DNA of 64,000 nt from UBA6522 sp965237785 (GCA_965237785.1 OZ250159.1:1-64000), one strand, 5' to 3'. Positions 53,463 through 61,648 are shown, counted from the stretch's first letter. Translations and numbers: made by a program. Notes: a model not told the origin generated them from the letters alone.

Positions 53463-55592
53463 ATGTACCTAGAAGGGCGTGAGAAACTCTGTCGAGTAGG
53501 CGCTAGTGGAGGCTCCACAGTATCTTTATTGCGACGCTCCTTTCTTCACCTACCACGCATCGGACTGAGGACCGAACAGAACCTCTGGCGAGAGGGTATT
53601 AGGACTTGGGACGATCTCGAAGCTGCCCGCCGCAAACAGCTGGACCTGTTTGGGCGCGCCACTAGCCCCCTGCTCGATGCCATCGCTGCCTCGCGCAAGG
53701 CACTTGACGCCCAGGATACTTCCTTTTTCGCAGAGAGACTTCCCGCGCGTGAGCACTACCGAATCGCCGCTGCATTCCCGGCCGAGACAGTGTTCCTGGA
53801 TATAGAGACGACTGGTCTTAGCCTTTACTACGACACGATAACCCTAATCGGCTGTGCAACTGGCGACCGTTACGCGTGCCATGTCGTGGGAACTGGAAAG
53901 GACTTGCGCAACGCGGTCACGGAACTCATCCAAGAAGCAAAGTGCCTTGTAACTTTTAATGGCACGCTATTCGACCTCAAGTTTCTGGCGAAGTACGAGC
54001 CTGACCTCTCATTTCCGGCCGCACACGTCGACCTCAGGTACCTCGTTAGGCGCGCGTCATTGACTGGCGGCCAGAAACAAGTCGAGGAGGCGCTTGGACT
54101 AAAGCGCCCCGAGGATGTAACGGAAGTTGATGGTGCGCGTGCCGTGACGCTTTGGTACGAATACGTCACCGGCAATATCGAGTCTGGCAGGCAACTTGTT
54201 CGTTACAACCATGCCGATGTCGAAGGTATGAAGGGTATCCTGGATCATGCGATTGCTAAAATCTGTGATAAAACCGAGTGGAACGCTAATGGCGAGGTTC
54301 GCACCGGCTTCGCATCAAAGGCATCCTCAGTACGTTTCGACAAGTCGGTAAACGGCGTATACGTACCTACATTTCCGAACGCTACCGAATCGGCCGTGAG
54401 CTTCGATCAACTGAGCAACGGCATTCCAGATGGACTGCGAGTGGTCGGCATCGACCTTACAGGTTCGGAGGCCCGACCGAGTGGCTGGTGCGAACTACGG
54501 GGTCCGGTTGCCACGACGCGCATGATTGACTCTGATGACGCGATATTAGAGTCAATAACTGTAGCCAAGCCCCATCTCGTCTCGATTGACTCTCCCTTGT
54601 CTCTGCCCACGGGACGCCGCCATGTTGGTGACGACGACCCAACGCGCAAAGAATTCGGAATCATGCGGATTTGCGAGCGCACGCTGAAGCGCCGCGGCAT
54701 AAACGTTTACCCGAGCCTGATTCCCAGCATGCAGCGTCTAACGGCCCGTGGTATCCGACTTGCCATGGCCTTGCGCGAGCGCGGCATTCCCGTCATCGAG
54801 AGCTATCCTGGGGCCGCTCAAGATATAATGAACATCCCTCGAAAGGGAGCTGGGATTGAGCATCTCAAGAGAGGGCTCCAACTCTTCGGCATTACCGGCG
54901 AGTACAGCCGCACGAAGGTCACGCATGATGAACTTGATGCCATCACGTCCGCGATTGTCGGTGTGTATTTCTGGAGCGGCTGGTTCGAGGCACTCGGAGA
55001 CGTGAACGAGGACTACCTTATCGTCCCCGACTTGAAACAAACTGTCCCCCCGCGCTGCGTGATCGGCATCAGCGGCCCGATCGCGGCCGGCAAGACCACT
55101 GCCGCCCGCCTCTTGGAACGTGTCGGCTACCAATACGGCCGATATAGCGAAGTCCTGGTTGACTTGGCAGCACAGCAGGGCACGTGCGCCGACCGGGACA
55201 CGCTTCAGCAACTCGGGCACACTGTCCACCGCGACCCTGGCCAGCGATGGCTGAACAACCGCCTCCTTTCGCGAATGGATATAGACGGCGTTGATATGGT
55301 CATTGACGGCCTTCGTTGGCCCGAGGACCATGCATTTTGGGTAGAACGTTTCGGTCCCAAGTTTCTTCATGTCCATGTCTCCGCGCCAACGAATTTGCGC
55401 CGTGCCAGATATCCCAACGGCGGTGGTTCCATTGCTGAATTCGATGCTGTTTCAAGGCACGAAGTCGAGAGTGGCGTGCCCGATTTGGAAGCCCTAGCAG
55501 ATGTTGTTGTTGAGAATGACCAGACGGTAGATCAAATGCAGCGCGTCCTCGCCAATCGTATCGACAGGCGCCTTCTGGCGGAGAACGACTAG
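53463..55592 (+). CDS. RNase H-like exonuclease + DUF429 + P-loop kinase fusion
   Basis: 709 residues, three domains. (1) About 20-262: YprB-like RNase H-fold exonuclease, preceded by an HhH-like RRSFLHLPRIGLRTEQNLWR; acidic residues in VFLDIETTGLSL (D113, E115), FNGTLFDLKFL and NHADVEGM. (2) About 325-515: DUF429-type RNase H-fold domain, VVGIDLTGSEARPSGW, LVSIDSPLSLP, VIESYPGAAQ and THDELDAITSA. (3) About 530-705: nucleotide/nucleoside-kinase-like P-loop, VIGISGPIAAGKTTAARLLE, then VIDGLRWPEDHAFW. ATG 53463 used; a TTG at 53529 after GGAGG is an alternative. AT-richer with different codon use from its neighbours. One base separates it from the PurA-like gene. Function unknown; I infer nucleotide metabolism or genome defence. 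Confidence 0.8.
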   Translation: MYLEGREKLCRVGASGGSTVSLLRRSFLHLPRIGLRTEQNLWREGIRTWDDLEAARRKQLDLFGRATSPLLDAIAASRKALDAQDTSFFAERLPAREHYRIAAAFPAETVFLDIETTGLSLYYDTITLIGCATGDRYACHVVGTGKDLRNAVTELIQEAKCLVTFNGTLFDLKFLAKYEPDLSFPAAHVDLRYLVRRASLTGGQKQVEEALGLKRPEDVTEVDGARAVTLWYEYVTGNIESGRQLVRYNHADVEGMKGILDHAIAKICDKTEWNANGEVRTGFASKASSVRFDKSVNGVYVPTFPNATESAVSFDQLSNGIPDGLRVVGIDLTGSEARPSGWCELRGPVATTRMIDSDDAILESITVAKPHLVSIDSPLSLPTGRRHVGDDDPTRKEFGIMRICERTLKRRGINVYPSLIPSMQRLTARGIRLAMALRERGIPVIESYPGAAQDIMNIPRKGAGIEHLKRGLQLFGITGEYSRTKVTHDELDAITSAIVGVYFWSGWFEALGDVNEDYLIVPDLKQTVPPRCVIGISGPIAAGKTTAARLLERVGYQYGRYSEVLVDLAAQQGTCADRDTLQQLGHTVHRDPGQRWLNNRLLSRMDIDGVDMVIDGLRWPEDHAFWVERFGPKFLHVHVSAPTNLRRARYPNGGGSIAEFDAVSRHEVESGVPDLEALADVVVENDQTVDQMQRVLANRIDRRLLAEND

Positions 55593-55593
55593 C

Positions 55594-56670
55594 GTGCCGG
55601 TTACCGTCATAGTGGGAGGCCAGTTCGGGTCTGAGGGCAAGGGCAAGGTCGCCCACATCATGGCAAAGCAAGCTCAAGCGAAAATCGCGGTCCGCGTGGG
55701 AGGATCCAATTCTGGCCATACTATGCATGATGCCGACGGCCGCAGGCATACCTTCCGTCATCTCCCGACAGCGGCTCTTCTGCCCAATGTCCTATGCGTC
55801 CTCGGGCCGGGCTCGCTAATTGATCCGGATATAGTGCGCGACGAACTCGAACGTATCGCACTGCCCCCTCAACGCCTGCGTATCGACCCAATGGCATTCG
55901 TTATCACTGAAGCGCACAAGGCCCGCGACGCGGCATCCGGGCTCGGAGCCCGAATTGGCTCAACTATGAGCGGAACCGGCACTGCCATGCGTGATCGAAT
56001 CGAACGGCGCTCCGACGAGAATCTCGCCCATCGCCATCCATTTCTACGCCAATTCATCGGTGGTTCGATCCGCGATCTTCTCAGGCATGCATTGGAACGT
56101 GGCGACCGCATCATCCTGGAGGGAACGCAAGGTTTCGGACTCTCGAACCTGCAGTCTCCTGACTATCCTTTCGTCACTAGCCGAGACACCACTGCGGCTG
56201 CTTTCGTCGCTGAAGCAGCGATTAGTCCCTTGGACGTCGACCAGATCGTCCTCGTGATTCGCGCTCATCCCATACGCGTCGCCGGCAACTCCGGCCCTCT
56301 CCCTCAAGAAACGGATTGGGCCGAAATCGGCCGTCTTACAGACCGAGCACAGTTGGTCGAATACACCTCAGTGACGCATCGTCGGCGACGTGTCGCACAT
56401 TTTGATGGTGCGATCGTGCGGGCAGCCATCGCGGCGAATGCCCCGACATCCATTGTCCTCAACCATATTGACTACGTGGGCGCACAAATAGCCGAGTTCG
56501 TCGAACAGGTGGAGGCATCGATTGGCCGAGCTGTCGACTGGCTCGGCACGTCACCATGCGATCTCACGCCACGGGATCTCCTACCCCATGTCGCGAATGC
56601 GCTTTCGTCCGTTCGACCCTCAGGGTCAGACGTCTCCGCAGAATCTGAAGAGCCATACCATGCCGGATAA
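55594..56670 (+). CDS. Divergent adenylosuccinate synthetase (PurA/PurZ-like)
   Basis: 358 residues, short like archaeal PurA and phage PurZ (bacterial PurA is about 430). The P-loop reads GGQFGSEGKGKVA: the catalytic Asp of PurA (WGDEGKGK) is Ser. The His-loop is VGGSNSGHTMHD (active-site His of GHT kept). IGSTMSGTGTAMRDR, LEGTQGFGLSNL, YPFVTSRDTTAAAFVAEA and YTSVTHRRRRVAHFD follow in family order. The guanine-reading TKxD motif is NHID (LNHIDYVGA), suggesting altered nucleotide donor use. GTG start one base after the fusion gene. From memory, Asp-to-Ser at this position marks PurZ, which makes the 2-aminoadenine precursor in phages. It may act on a non-IMP substrate; this is inference. Confidence 0.82.
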   Translation: MPVTVIVGGQFGSEGKGKVAHIMAKQAQAKIAVRVGGSNSGHTMHDADGRRHTFRHLPTAALLPNVLCVLGPGSLIDPDIVRDELERIALPPQRLRIDPMAFVITEAHKARDAASGLGARIGSTMSGTGTAMRDRIERRSDENLAHRHPFLRQFIGGSIRDLLRHALERGDRIILEGTQGFGLSNLQSPDYPFVTSRDTTAAAFVAEAAISPLDVDQIVLVIRAHPIRVAGNSGPLPQETDWAEIGRLTDRAQLVEYTSVTHRRRRVAHFDGAIVRAAIAANAPTSIVLNHIDYVGAQIAEFVEQVEASIGRAVDWLGTSPCDLTPRDLLPHVANALSSVRPSGSDVSAESEEPYHAG

Positions 56671-57652
56671 CGATTGGACAAAGAACATCCACTACTCGAT
56701 CGACCCGTTTCCGGAGATCGCGCCTTCCCTGCTGAACTCGGCCGACATAGTTCGCTACGCCAAAAAAGGTTGCCTGATCCATCCGTTTTGCACCAAAAGC
56801 GGTCTTCTGAATCCCGCCACGTATACGATTAGGCTGCTCGGAACTCGCTACTGGTGGGAACCAAACGGAAGCGGGTTGCGCAGACGTGAACAAAAAATCA
56901 CTGTTAAGACACCGGTCAAGATCAAGGCGAACTCGATCTCGTACCTGTTCACCGAAGAAGAGTTTCGCCTGCCGCAATATATAGCTGCACGATTCAACCT
57001 CCACATTCGCTACGTTCACAAAGGGATCCTGCTCGGAACCGGGCCGCTGGTGGACCCGGGGTTCTCAGGGTCTTTGCTCATCCCGCTCCACAACCTCACC
57101 GACAATGACTATAAGGTTCAAGGTGGCGACAATCTACTTTGGGTGGAATTCACAAAGTTGACTCACCATGAATATTGGTCCAGACCACCGGAGAAAAAAG
57201 ACGACCAACCTACGGCGGACCTAGTATTGTTCAATGCTGCGAAGTTTCAGATTGATGCCGATAAGTACTTCGCAAAATCGGGCGTATCGGCCGCACCGGG
57301 AGTGCTAAGCGCTTTCAAGGGCGCATTGGAGGAATCCCGTAGCCAAGCAGAAAAGAGCAAACAGGCAGCCCAGACCGCCCATCTAGAAGCGTCGACCGCC
57401 GCAAGGAAAATGGAAAAATGGACGTTGGGGGGAGGCTTCGCCCTTGGTATCGGCATTTTGACACTTGTTTTTGCCGCATGGGAAATCTGGCAAAACAGCA
57501 GCGACATGGCGGGCCGCATCCATGATCGTCTTGACCGCATCGAACGCGAGATCGGGCTATTGCCGCCCTTGGGGAGTGCGTTGCCAACGAATGAAATCGG
57601 GACCACAGAGGATACGGAGCAGCCCGCGGCTCAGGACACAAACGCCGATTAA
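56660..57652 (+). CDS. dCTP-deaminase/dUTPase-fold protein with coiled coil and membrane anchor
   Basis: 330 residues from ATG 56660, which overlaps the PurA-like stop by 11 bases; the frame opens earlier (56522), but inside the upstream gene. Residues about 15-190 have the dCTP deaminase/dUTPase fold: GLLNPATYTIRLLG (substrate-loop start), VKIKANSISYLFTEEEFRLP and LLGTGPLVDPGFSGSLLIPL. The position of the catalytic Glu in Dcd (in LEF after DPGW) is occupied by Pro/Leu, so deamination is doubtful. Residues about 220-250 are a coiled coil (EESRSQAEKSKQAAQ), then a membrane helix (WTLGGGFALGIGILTLVFAA) and a short tail. It may be a nucleotide-sensing membrane effector. Confidence 0.75.
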   Translation: MPDNDWTKNIHYSIDPFPEIAPSLLNSADIVRYAKKGCLIHPFCTKSGLLNPATYTIRLLGTRYWWEPNGSGLRRREQKITVKTPVKIKANSISYLFTEEEFRLPQYIAARFNLHIRYVHKGILLGTGPLVDPGFSGSLLIPLHNLTDNDYKVQGGDNLLWVEFTKLTHHEYWSRPPEKKDDQPTADLVLFNAAKFQIDADKYFAKSGVSAAPGVLSAFKGALEESRSQAEKSKQAAQTAHLEASTAARKMEKWTLGGGFALGIGILTLVFAAWEIWQNSSDMAGRIHDRLDRIEREIGLLPPLGSALPTNEIGTTEDTEQPAAQDTNAD

Positions 57653-57997
57653 TAGGCAGAGGGAGATGACAACGCTTCGCTTGGGACATTGCGACCATCG
57701 ATCCCGTTAACGAGCGTTATCATGTGAAAATCGTATTATCCCAATTCGAACCCCGAATCCCCCGAACACATTGATTAAGACGGATAGTCGGGTGTGCCTG
57801 TCAAAGTCGATGTATTCGTGTCCGTGTTTGGTGTGATCGTGGTGGATACTGTCAATGCCGAGGTAATTTTCCTCATTTCCCGGCGAAAAACGGACATCGG
57901 TCCGCGGAGTTGAGATGGGAACTACCTCGACGGTCTGTAGCCGTAACTCTTTGGCTGTCTACTTGGTGCCGAAGGTCGGGCTCTCCAGGAAAATCGG
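57653..57997. other. 345-base interval between the nucleotide operon and the IS element
   Basis: No convincing gene. A short plus-strand frame (57915..58112) is cut by the IS end and matches nothing known to me. The DNA is of mixed composition with stretches such as AAAATCGTATTATCCCAATTCG; it may hold decayed mobile DNA. No terminator hairpin with a T-run was found after the dCTP-deaminase-like gene. Confidence 0.5.
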
Positions 57998-59384
57998 TGA
58001 GCTATTGTCAAAAGTGGTGTTTGACCATTTGATTCAAGCGGCGACCTGGTCGACATCTGTTACTTCGATTCCATCTTTGAATTCAACTCCCGTGATCACC
58101 TTCGCCAGGTAATCGAAACCGCGTAAACGACGCCATTTCTTCTCCGCACATTGCCCCAACTTGAACATCATATGCAGCATGCCCTCGCGGGTCAGGCAGC
58201 CCTTGGAGCGTTTGGTCCGGTGGCGGATGGTGGCGAAGACGGATTCAATCGGGTTGCTGGTTCGTATGCTCTGCCAGTGTTGAGCCGGAAAGTCGTAAAA
58301 CACCAGCAACTCATCGCGATCCTTGTGCAAACACAAGGTGGCCTTCGCGTATTTCGCTTCATACGTTGCAATGAACAGATCAAACGCCTGGTTCGCATCG
58401 GCCTTCGTTTCCGCCTGCCCAATTGCGTGCAGGGCCTGTTTGGCTTTCGGTTGTGCCGATTTCGGCAGACAGTTCAGCACATTCACGGTCTTGTGCATCC
58501 AGCAGCGCTGCTGACGGGTTTGCGGGTACATTTCATCCAGTGCCGCCCAAAATCCCATGGCACCATCGCCCACCGCCAGTTGCGGCGGGTTCAGGCCGCG
58601 CGACTTCAACTTCAGCAGCACCTCGCGCCAGCTCTGGGTCGATTCGCGAACGCCGTCTTCAATCGCCAGAAAATGCTTCTCACCGCGCTCATTGACCCCG
58701 ATGATCACCAGGGCACAGAGCTTGGCCTGTTCCGCCCTCAGCCCGCTGTAGACGCCATCGGCCCAGACATAGACCCAGCGGTCCTTGTCCAGGCGCGTAT
58801 CATTCCAGTGTCGGTATTCATCCGCCCAAACCCGTTTCAGGCGCGATACCGTGCTCGCCGATAAACCCGTTGCCTGGGAACCCACCAGGACCTGCAAGGC
58901 CGCTTGCATTTCGCCGCTGGAAACACCTTTCAAATACAGCCACGGTACGGCCGCTTCCAGCGAGGGCGTCTTGCGAATGTAGGGCGGCACCAGCACCAAC
59001 TGAAAACTCACCGGTTCGCCGGTCCTTGAACGAACCTTGGGGATTCTTACCCTGATGGGTCCCAAACCGGTTTGCAGCTCACGTTCCGGCAGGTATCCAT
59101 TGCGCACCACGCCGGCATGACCGCCTTGCGTGCGACAATCCCGATGCTCTGCCAGCAGATCCTGTACTTCGCTCTCCACCGCTTGAGCGATCAGCTTCCT
59201 GGCGCCTTCTTTGAGCAATGCGGTCAACGGATCGGCACGATTAACTCGACGTTCCAGTCCAATAACATTATTCTTTTCCATAGTGGCGTATCTCCTTTGG
59301 TTGCTTTGACGTGTTGCAACAACAAATCAACCAGATACGCCGCTTTTTTTCAACCGCTCAAACACCAGATTCGGTTATAACTCA
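57998..59384 (-). mobile_element. IS256-family insertion sequence, apparently complete
   Basis: About 1.39 kb bounded by imperfect inverted repeats: left end from 57998 (TGAGCTATTGTCAAAAGTGG) and right end from 59384 inward (TGAGTTATAACCGAATCTGG), matching at about 25 of 35 positions with an identical TGGTGTTTGA core. One full-length transposase lies between. The 8-9 bases outside the two ends do not match, so no target duplication is evident. Confidence 0.85.
58034..59281 (-). CDS. IS256-family transposase
   Basis: 415 residues, the usual IS256 (mutator-like) length. DDE residues are in the family contexts WVYVWADGVYSGLR (first Asp), LAVGDGAMGFWAALDEM (second Asp) and ESVFATIRHRTKRSKG (Glu). 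QRCWMHKTVNVLNCLPKS is the C/H-containing hallmark segment. ATG start at 59281 and no internal stop, so it should be active. The stop codon lies just inside the left inverted repeat. Confidence 0.95.
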   Translation of the reverse strand: MEKNNVIGLERRVNRADPLTALLKEGARKLIAQAVESEVQDLLAEHRDCRTQGGHAGVVRNGYLPERELQTGLGPIRVRIPKVRSRTGEPVSFQLVLVPPYIRKTPSLEAAVPWLYLKGVSSGEMQAALQVLVGSQATGLSASTVSRLKRVWADEYRHWNDTRLDKDRWVYVWADGVYSGLRAEQAKLCALVIIGVNERGEKHFLAIEDGVRESTQSWREVLLKLKSRGLNPPQLAVGDGAMGFWAALDEMYPQTRQQRCWMHKTVNVLNCLPKSAQPKAKQALHAIGQAETKADANQAFDLFIATYEAKYAKATLCLHKDRDELLVFYDFPAQHWQSIRTSNPIESVFATIRHRTKRSKGCLTREGMLHMMFKLGQCAEKKWRRLRGFDYLAKVITGVEFKDGIEVTDVDQVAA

Positions 59385-59464
59385 TCGCTGGTACCGTCTA
59401 GCCTGCTTTGATTTATGTAACCAATTGGCCGCCATAAGACACGAGCCTACAGGTACCGCACCAC

Positions 59465-59720
59465 CACCGCCTTGCTAATCACTTGCCCAACCACAGCGGG
59501 AGAGATCCCACGAAGTGCATGTCGAGCAGTCCGTCGAACCGGATTCCGGCCGCCGCGGCGGCAAGGCCGCTAAGGCCGATGGCAACCCGTCGCACCGTGA
59601 GCGATGTCGTTCCGGCAATGCGGATGAACGGATTGAACAGCCACCGGGCGAGTGTCATTTCCCGTTGCATCATTTGACTAATCTCCTGCTTCCTTGTCGT
59701 CGCTCGCAGGGGCCTCATCG
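59465..59720 (-). pseudogene. Decayed membrane-protein fragment, copy A
   Basis: Minus strand reads LARWLFNPFIRIAGTTSL, then GLSGLAAAAAGIRFDGLLDM, the start of a small multi-helix membrane family (FNPFIRIAG... FDGxLDxH). After LPLWL the frame shifts and a short VGQVISKAVVVRYL ends in a stop, so only a stub remains. The blocks GTCGTTCCGGC and GAACGGATTGAACAGCCAC recur at 61572-61610 in copy B, which lies beyond the AbiE genes. Confidence 0.6.
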
Positions 59721-59790
59721 ATTTCGAGAAGCCGCGCGAGTGCGGGTAGCGCGTAGACTCCGCGTCCGTCAGTTCGGGTATACCGGGAAC

Positions 59791-60591
59791 TTACATACGG
59801 GCCGGCATTCTGCCGATGAGTTGCGTACGAACAGCGTCGGCAGCCGCTTCAATGTCCCAGGTAAAGCCATCGGCAAGCAGCGCGCCGATATCGGCGGTGA
59901 AGCGACGGTCACTTAACTTTGCGCCCAGGTTGCTTTCGAATTCGGTGCAGGACACAGCATGGTTGCGGTGCTTCATGTACTCGATGAACGCGTGGACGAC
60001 GCGGTCGGGATCGACCGAAGTGCTGGTGAGCCCAACGGCGAGGTCGAAGAGGTCGCGGCCCTTGCTGCGCTGGTAGAGGGCGCGAAGGTTCGTGGCCAAC
60101 AGTTCGTTGAGCGAATACGTGTTGATTCCACAGTCGCCCCGGAACCACCGCGAGTTGACTACAAACGGTTGTCGGATAAAGCCATGAACTGCGAAGTGCT
60201 CTCGCGTATTGATCTCGACCTTAAGTCGAAGCAGCAAGGGGGGCACGTCCTCGGAGTGGAAGCGGTAGACAAAGGTGACGCGCCCTTCCGATTGCTTCCA
60301 TTTTGGCTCACCCAACCAGGGGTTGAGGACATCGCGCAACGCCGTCAAGACCGGCCCGGCTGGTTCCGCCTTTACCTGCACTAGGTCGATGTCTTCGGAG
60401 TAGCGTGCCGGCGGGTTGAGGTAGAGCTTGTAGAGTGCGGTACCGCCCCGAAAGGCCAGACACGAGCTAAGGAGCGGGTGCGAGAATATTGCGATCAGCG
60501 CGCGGCAAATAATCAGGTCCTGCTCGACCTGGGAGTCGGATACCCATGGCGCCTGCGCCCGCCATTCGGTGATGTAGTCGCGCGGGATCAG
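59791..60591 (-). CDS. abiEii: AbiEii-type nucleotidyltransferase toxin
   Basis: About 266 residues. The nucleotidyltransferase core is AFRGGTALYKLYLNPPARYS followed by EDIDLV (GG-T...S-x-DxD). RGDCGINTYSLNELLATNL and QRSKGRDLFDL are AbiEii blocks; this toxin family modifies or pyrophosphorylates RNA/tRNA acceptor targets and gives phage abortive infection. Family members start M-I-P-R. Here that position is CTG at 60591, overlapping the antitoxin stop (CTGA), and no ATG/GTG/TTG lies near; the open frame to 60777 overlaps the antitoxin. I take CTG as the start. Confidence 0.85.
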   Translation of the reverse strand: MIPRDYITEWRAQAPWVSDSQVEQDLIICRALIAIFSHPLLSSCLAFRGGTALYKLYLNPPARYSEDIDLVQVKAEPAGPVLTALRDVLNPWLGEPKWKQSEGRVTFVYRFHSEDVPPLLLRLKVEINTREHFAVHGFIRQPFVVNSRWFRGDCGINTYSLNELLATNLRALYQRSKGRDLFDLAVGLTSTSVDPDRVVHAFIEYMKHRNHAVSCTEFESNLGAKLSDRRFTADIGALLADGFTWDIEAAADAVRTQLIGRMPARM

Positions 60592-61370
60592 AGGTCGATC
60601 TCGATATCGGCGTTGATATGAAGCTTCCAGTCTTCTGCGCGGCGCGCATCGCTGTCGGTGGCACCGGGAAGCAATGCGACGGATCTCCTGGCGTATCTCC
60701 GGACGTAGTCCTTCAGGGGCGCGACCGTATTGCCCGCATCGACCGTTTCGAGGAGGTAGCCCAGCCGCTGAGCCCACGTGACCGGCGCCGTTTCAGCGGC
60801 TGCGAGCAGCTTGTGCGGATCCATCATCTCGGCGAGTTCGGACAATACGGTTGCGACGTGATCGAGTCCCCCTGCGCGGTAATGGTATCCAACCAGGTCG
60901 ACCGCCGTCGCTTCGGGGGTTGAGACCTGGAGGGCGCCGCGGGGCGTGTTGAAACTCTGCACCGGTACTTCGCGCAAGCGTTTGCGAACGATGAAGGCGA
61001 CGCGAACATGTCCGCAGCGAATCGGGCGTCGAGGCTTGGTCAGCAGAACCTGGAATTCCTGCGGCCGGTGATGGGCGGCGCCGTGGAACTGGGCGGCTGA
61101 AAGCAAGCCGGCGTAGTAGGGCTGGTTCAGCCAACTCATTAACTCTGGTATGAATTGTTCGGCCGGCAGGCAAGCAAGTGAACGATATTCCGGCGGAAGG
61201 ATGACGTGAAACCCGCGCGCGGGACTTGAAATGAGTTTTCTACGTGCGAGGCGGTTCAGTGCCAGCTTGGTGGCATCGGCAGATACGGCGAGAGCCTCCC
61301 GAGCGTCGCGCGAGGTGAAGCACTGGCGACCGGCGGCCGCGAGGTCGGCAATGTATTCGTGGGCTCGCAT
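60588..61370 (-). CDS. abiEi: AbiEi-type antitoxin / transcriptional regulator
   Basis: 260 residues. An N-terminal winged helix (CFTSRDAREALAVSADATKL, ALNRLARRKLI) followed by the AbiEi C-terminal domain: SPARGFHVILPPEYRSL, YYAGLLSAAQFHGAAHHRPQ and STPEATAVDLVGYHY. It neutralises AbiEii and represses its own promoter. Same operon as the toxin, ending with a 4-base CTGA overlap. The AT-rich promoter is upstream (61404-61431). Confidence 0.9.
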   Translation of the reverse strand: MRAHEYIADLAAAGRQCFTSRDAREALAVSADATKLALNRLARRKLISSPARGFHVILPPEYRSLACLPAEQFIPELMSWLNQPYYAGLLSAAQFHGAAHHRPQEFQVLLTKPRRPIRCGHVRVAFIVRKRLREVPVQSFNTPRGALQVSTPEATAVDLVGYHYRAGGLDHVATVLSELAEMMDPHKLLAAAETAPVTWAQRLGYLLETVDAGNTVAPLKDYVRRYARRSVALLPGATDSDARRAEDWKLHINADIEIDL

Positions 61371-61403
61371 TGACTCTTGTATAGCAATTAAAGTTCATAA
61401 AGT

Positions 61404-61431
61404 ATCATAATTCGATTTATTACGCGATCAA
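61404..61431 (-). promoter_or_regulatory. Sigma-70-like promoter of the abiE operon
   Basis: On the minus strand TTGATC (-35) and TATGAT (-10) are 16 bases apart, about 35 bases before the abiEi ATG, in an AT-rich segment unlike the surrounding DNA. Flanking AT repeats (TAAATCG, TTATGA) are placed where AbiEi is known to bind inverted repeats for autoregulation. Confidence 0.55.
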
Positions 61432-61474
61432 TATCTCACACTGAGCAGACAGTTAACACTTGCCTATAAAAAGC

Positions 61475-61640
61475 GCAGCACCACCGCCTCGCTAATTACC
61501 TCACCAATCACAACGGCGATAACGAACAGGGCGATGCCTCGACCGCCCTTCATGTGGCACGAGACCGCGAAGTCGTTCCGGCGATGCGAATGAACGGATT
61601 GAACAGCCACCCGGGCGAACGCCGGGGCCGGACTAACCGG
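61475..61640 (-). pseudogene. Decayed membrane-protein fragment, copy B
   Basis: Minus strand reads PGWLFNPFIRIAGTTS then breaks at a stop, and in another frame IALFVIAVVIGEVISEAVVL followed by RFL and a stop. It aligns with copy A at both ends but lacks about 45 internal bases. The two stubs flank the AbiE operon. Confidence 0.55.
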
Positions 61641-61648
61641 GCTTCGAC

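Noticed and set aside
57735..57775. tRNA-like T-arm (GTTCGAA on the minus strand)
   Set aside because: No consistent stem and no acceptor, D or anticodon arms around it.
57985..59395. Target-site duplication of the IS256 element
   Set aside because: The 8-9 bases beyond the two inverted repeats are different.
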